Assembly (NCBI GenBank): GCA_022340865.1
Contig: JAJDNC010000067.1
Location: forward strand, 1 to 46,069
Direction: 5' to 3'
Source: Gemmatimonadota bacterium
Lineage (GTDB): Bacteria; Gemmatimonadota; Gemmatimonadetes; Longimicrobiales; Gaopeijiaceae
DNA: 46,069 bases
Shown here in pieces: positions 43,658 to 46,069 of the stretch. Both the position numbers and the translations under genes were made by a program. How positions within the stretch are numbered: position 1 is the first letter of the stretch; each line of letters opens with the position of its first letter. Below the pieces are notes generated by a model, which saw nothing but the letters and a program-made list of their open reading frames with translations, did no database searches and was not told the origin of the DNA.

Positions 43658-43671
43658 ATACTCTTGAGTAT
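43658..43671. promoter_or_regulatory. TetR operator copy 2 (over the tetR start)
   Basis: ATACTC-TT-GAGTAT, with an extra flanking C/G pair making 16 symmetric bases (43657-43672). It spans the tetR start codons, suggesting autorepression. Confidence 0.8.
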
Positions 43672-44356
43672 GAACTACGCGGTAGCTTCCCCCTCCAGCC
43701 ACGGGGATGGACCCCCGCCCGAGGTGCTCCTGGATGCCGCCTTCCAGACCTTCGCGGCGCACGGATACCGCGCCACCCGACTGGAGGAGGTGGCCGATGC
43801 GGCGGGGGTGACCAAGGGCGCCATCTACTACTACTTCGACAGCAAGGAGGACCTGCTCCGCCGGGCTCTGGAAACCCGTCACAGGGCGATCTTCCAGGAG
43901 ATCGAGGAAGCGCTCGTGACAGAGCGGGCTCCGGTGTCGGCGAAGATCCGGTTCGTGCTGCGGAAGGTCTGGCAGCACTGGCTCGACCCCCGTTGGGGGC
44001 CTGCCTTCCGCCTGATGGTCGGCGAGGTGAGCGTGGAGTTCCCGGCGCTCTTCAGGACGTGGGCTGCGGAGGGCCCGATCCAGGGGTGCACCCTGGTGGG
44101 CCGCCTCGTCGAGGAAGGGATCCAGCGCGGCGAGTTCCGCTCGGACGTGGACGCGGACGTGTCGGCGCGCATGGTGGTATCCGGCCTCATGCTGCAGGCG
44201 GCACTCCACGTCCACCTCGGCCTGGCCCAGCTCGCCCCGTGCGATCCCGATCGCATCTTCGATTCGTCGGTGGACCTGTTTCTGCACGGGCTCTCGGTGA
44301 CCCATCAGCTGCCGATCGAGACCAGGAGCAAGCGCGCGGGGAGTGAAGAGCGATGA
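43664..44356 (+). CDS. TetR-family repressor
   Basis: 230 aa. N-terminal HTH: LLDAAFQTFAAHGYRATRLE, VADAAGVTKGAIYYYFDSKE. The C-terminal ligand domain (about 85-215) resembles the AcrR/TetR_C group (FPALFRTWAAEGPIQGC, SARMVVSGLMLQAALHVHL). Start TTG 43664 has AAGGA ten bases upstream; ATG 43670 is an alternative. The operator pair implies control of itself and the divergent exporter-oxidoreductase operon. Its stop overlaps the deformylase ATG (ATGA), so both downstream genes would also respond. Confidence 0.92.
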   Translation: MSMNYAVASPSSHGDGPPPEVLLDAAFQTFAAHGYRATRLEEVADAAGVTKGAIYYYFDSKEDLLRRALETRHRAIFQEIEEALVTERAPVSAKIRFVLRKVWQHWLDPRWGPAFRLMVGEVSVEFPALFRTWAAEGPIQGCTLVGRLVEEGIQRGEFRSDVDADVSARMVVSGLMLQAALHVHLGLAQLAPCDPDRIFDSSVDLFLHGLSVTHQLPIETRSKRAGSEER

Positions 44357-44916
44357 TCTGGCGTCCCCCGGATGCCGTCTGGCATGCGAGCGCCGCCAGA
44401 CAGGAGGCGACCGGGCTGGCCGTCGTCCAGCTGGGTGCTCCGGTTCTGCGTCGGCGTGCCGAGGAGGTGGAGCAGGTGGACGAGGGGGTGCGGACGCTCG
44501 TCGAGCGCATGTTCGCCACCATGTACGCGGCGGATGGTCAAGGCCTCGCCGCGCCCCAGGTGGACGTGTCCCGGCGCATCGCGGTCGTCGACGTTCCGCC
44601 GCGGCCGGGAACGCCGTACGCGCTGATCAATCCGTCCGTGATCGCGGCCAGCGACTCAGTGGTCCGGGCCGTCGAGGGGTGTCTCAGCATTCCCGGTGTC
44701 AACGAGACCGTGGAGCGTCCGGCGGAGGTCGTGGTGGAGGCCCTGGACATCCGGGGCGAGCCCTTCCGCCTGGAGGCCGCAGGAGATCTGGCCCGGTGCC
44801 TCCAGCACGAGATCGACCACCTGGACGGCATTCTCTACATCGACCGGATCTCACCTCTCGCCCGGCGCATGCTGCTGACGCGGTTCCGGAAGCAGCAGAG
44901 GGCGCTGGTGGAATGA
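44353..44916 (+). CDS. def: Peptide deformylase
   Basis: 187 aa, metal-dependent removal of the N-formyl group from new proteins. All three motifs are present: GQGLAAPQV, EGCLSIPG (metal Cys) and QHEIDHLDG (two metal His and catalytic Glu). The ATG overlaps the tetR stop, and its own stop overlaps the thioesterase ATG. Deformylase under a TetR repressor is unusual; it may be a second, conditional copy rather than the housekeeping one. The N-terminal ~20 residues before VVQLGAPVLRRRA are an extension. Confidence 0.95.
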   Translation: MIWRPPDAVWHASAARQEATGLAVVQLGAPVLRRRAEEVEQVDEGVRTLVERMFATMYAADGQGLAAPQVDVSRRIAVVDVPPRPGTPYALINPSVIAASDSVVRAVEGCLSIPGVNETVERPAEVVVEALDIRGEPFRLEAAGDLARCLQHEIDHLDGILYIDRISPLARRMLLTRFRKQQRALVE

Positions 44917-45353
44917 GCTCGCTGGAGCGCCTCCGCGCGCTGCATCACCCGAGGTGCTTCGTCGCACGCGACCTGGAAGACTTCGGCCTGGGCGTCCACT
45001 TCGTCGTCCGCCCCGACTCCGGCGTGGAGGCGACGGTATCCTGTCCCGGATCCTGGGAGGGGTATCCGGGCCTCGTGCACGGCGGCATCATCGCCTCCCT
45101 CCTGGACGGCGCCATGACCAATGCGCTCTTCGCCCGGGGCACCGTCGCCGTCACCGCGGAGGTGACCATCCGATACCGGCGTCCGTTGCGCGTGGGTCAG
45201 ACTGCGACCGTCGCGGGCCTCGTCACGCAGCGCGAGCCACCTCTGTACATCGCCGAGGCCCGCGTCACGTCGGAGGAAGGGGTACACGCCACGTGCACGG
45301 CGAAGTTCATGCGTACGTCGGAGCTCGAGCGCGGAGGAGGCACGGCCGGCTGA
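44913..45353 (+). CDS. Hotdog-fold thioesterase (PaaI type)
   Basis: 146 aa. The hotdog motif GLVHGGIIASLLDGAMTNAL holds the helix and the active-site region, followed by VTAEVTIRYRRPLRVGQTAT. Such enzymes hydrolyse acyl-CoA thioesters; the acyl group is not predictable. The ATG overlaps the deformylase stop (ATGA), forming a three-gene operon with tetR. Confidence 0.9.
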   Translation: MSSLERLRALHHPRCFVARDLEDFGLGVHFVVRPDSGVEATVSCPGSWEGYPGLVHGGIIASLLDGAMTNALFARGTVAVTAEVTIRYRRPLRVGQTATVAGLVTQREPPLYIAEARVTSEEGVHATCTAKFMRTSELERGGGTAG

Positions 45354-45409
45354 GGAGGCCGTTCCGACGCGACGGCTGGATCGACGGCCGCGATGGCTCT
45401 TTCATTTCA

Positions 45410-45438
45410 TTGCCTCGGTCGCGGTGAGCCTTTACACT
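45410..45438 (+). promoter_or_regulatory. Promoter of the sensor kinase gene
   Basis: TTGCCT (45410-45415), 17 bases, TACACT (45433-45438), 40 bases before the GTG start at 45479. Confidence 0.55.
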
Positions 45439-45478
45439 GGCGCACCCCCAACCGAGGCCACGCAGCGGACCAGCGGCA

Positions 45479-46069
45479 GTGAATACCACATCCACGGTCG
45501 AGCGTCTGGCTGCCCTGCCGGCTCTCGCCGGCATCCCCCGTGAGCAGCTCCAGTGGCTGGTAGACCACGGAGAGGTCCGTCACCATGGTGACGGGGCGAC
45601 GCTCCGTGGCGGGGACGAGGCGCTCGACGGGCTCTTCGTCATGATCTCGGGCCGCTTCTCGGTCCGGGTCGATCAGGGCGGAGTGGTACGCGAGGTGCGG
45701 GACGTGACCCCGGGACGCATCACCGGATACCTCCCCTATTCGAGGATCACGACTCCCCGAGGGTATCTCGTGGCCGACGGCCCGGTGGAGTTCCTGTCCA
45801 TCAAGAACGAGGACATCAAGGAGATGACACGCGCGTGCTACGAGTTCACCGCCGCGTGTGTGCACGAGATGCTCGACCGGGTCCGCGTGTTCAAGTCCGA
45901 CGACAAGCACCAGGAGAAGATGGCGGCCCTCGGTCGGCTCTCCGCGGGGCTGGCGCACGAGATCAACAACCCCGCGTCCGCCGTCGCCCGCTCCGCGGGT
46001 GAGCTGGACGCGTCCCGGGTGGACCTGGCCGCCGCCGCGCGAGCCCTCGGCGCGGCGGGCCTGGAGGCG
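45479..46069 (+). CDS. Sensor histidine kinase with cNMP-binding-like domain (runs off right edge)
   Basis: The first 197 codons from GTG are present. Residues about 5-135 form a cyclic nucleotide-binding-like domain (LAALPALAGIPREQLQWLVD; LDGLFVMISGRFSVRVD; VEFLSIKNEDIKEM). The phosphate-binding cassette is degenerate, lacking the usual GE...RxA motif, so it may bind another ligand. The dimerisation helix with the phospho-acceptor His follows at about 155-175 (MAALGRLSAGLAHEINNPAS). The ATPase domain lies outside the window. Target unknown. Confidence 0.85.
   Translation, partial: MNTTSTVERLAALPALAGIPREQLQWLVDHGEVRHHGDGATLRGGDEALDGLFVMISGRFSVRVDQGGVVREVRDVTPGRITGYLPYSRITTPRGYLVADGPVEFLSIKNEDIKEMTRACYEFTAACVHEMLDRVRVFKSDDKHQEKMAALGRLSAGLAHEINNPASAVARSAGELDASRVDLAAAARALGAAGLEA

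Overview
The window is GC-rich bacterial chromosome, densely packed with genes on both strands. No rRNA, tRNA, CRISPR array or complete insertion sequence was found. The gene families point to a Gemmatimonadota-like bacterium. These are PadR regulators next to permease-prefix (ADOP-type) proteins, Ser/Thr kinases fused to TolB-like and TPR domains, a VPS10/sortilin-like secreted beta-propeller and a TonB protein. This assignment is inferred from gene content only.

Layout. 1-4150: a partial TonB-like gene; a PadR regulator with its own operator and an apparent ACG start; a protein that fuses a permease-prefix domain to a DUF2723 membrane glycosyltransferase-like domain; then a decayed PadR/ADOP module. 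4457-8594: peptide use, with PepT divergent from a POT peptide transporter and an M24 peptidase. 8779-29979: five TolB-like/TPR proteins, three with a kinase domain and two with a two-helix membrane module. Between them lie a VPS10-like protein, a VOC protein with a shortened MarR regulator, SufE, a rhodanese, an esterase, and an Nramp metal transporter (DtxR/MntR-type palindrome in its promoter) paired with a universal stress protein. 30052-31500: PepD.

31712-40392 is the most interesting region. A 404-base divergent intergenic region carries two good sigma-54 promoters facing outward. Leftward lie a NifX-like/DUF1847 fusion, a Usp-like protein and a PAS/AAA+ sigma-54 activator. Rightward lie an HdrD-like Fe-S protein, a NarI/DsrM-like cytochrome b, a ferredoxin-like subunit with a membrane tail, a HybB-type membrane protein fused to a hexaheme cytochrome c, and a small NifX-like protein. 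Together they look like a compact Hmc/Tmc-like transmembrane electron-transfer complex controlled by its own sigma-54 activator. The composition is read from sequence; the redox partners are not known.

40478-46069: an Fe-S/FAD old-yellow-enzyme-type oxidoreductase and a putative heavy-metal exporter. Divergent from them is a TetR gene, and the intergenic region holds two copies of the same 14-bp palindrome, one in each orientation. TetR overlaps a peptide deformylase gene, which overlaps a hotdog thioesterase gene. A sensor histidine kinase runs off the right edge.
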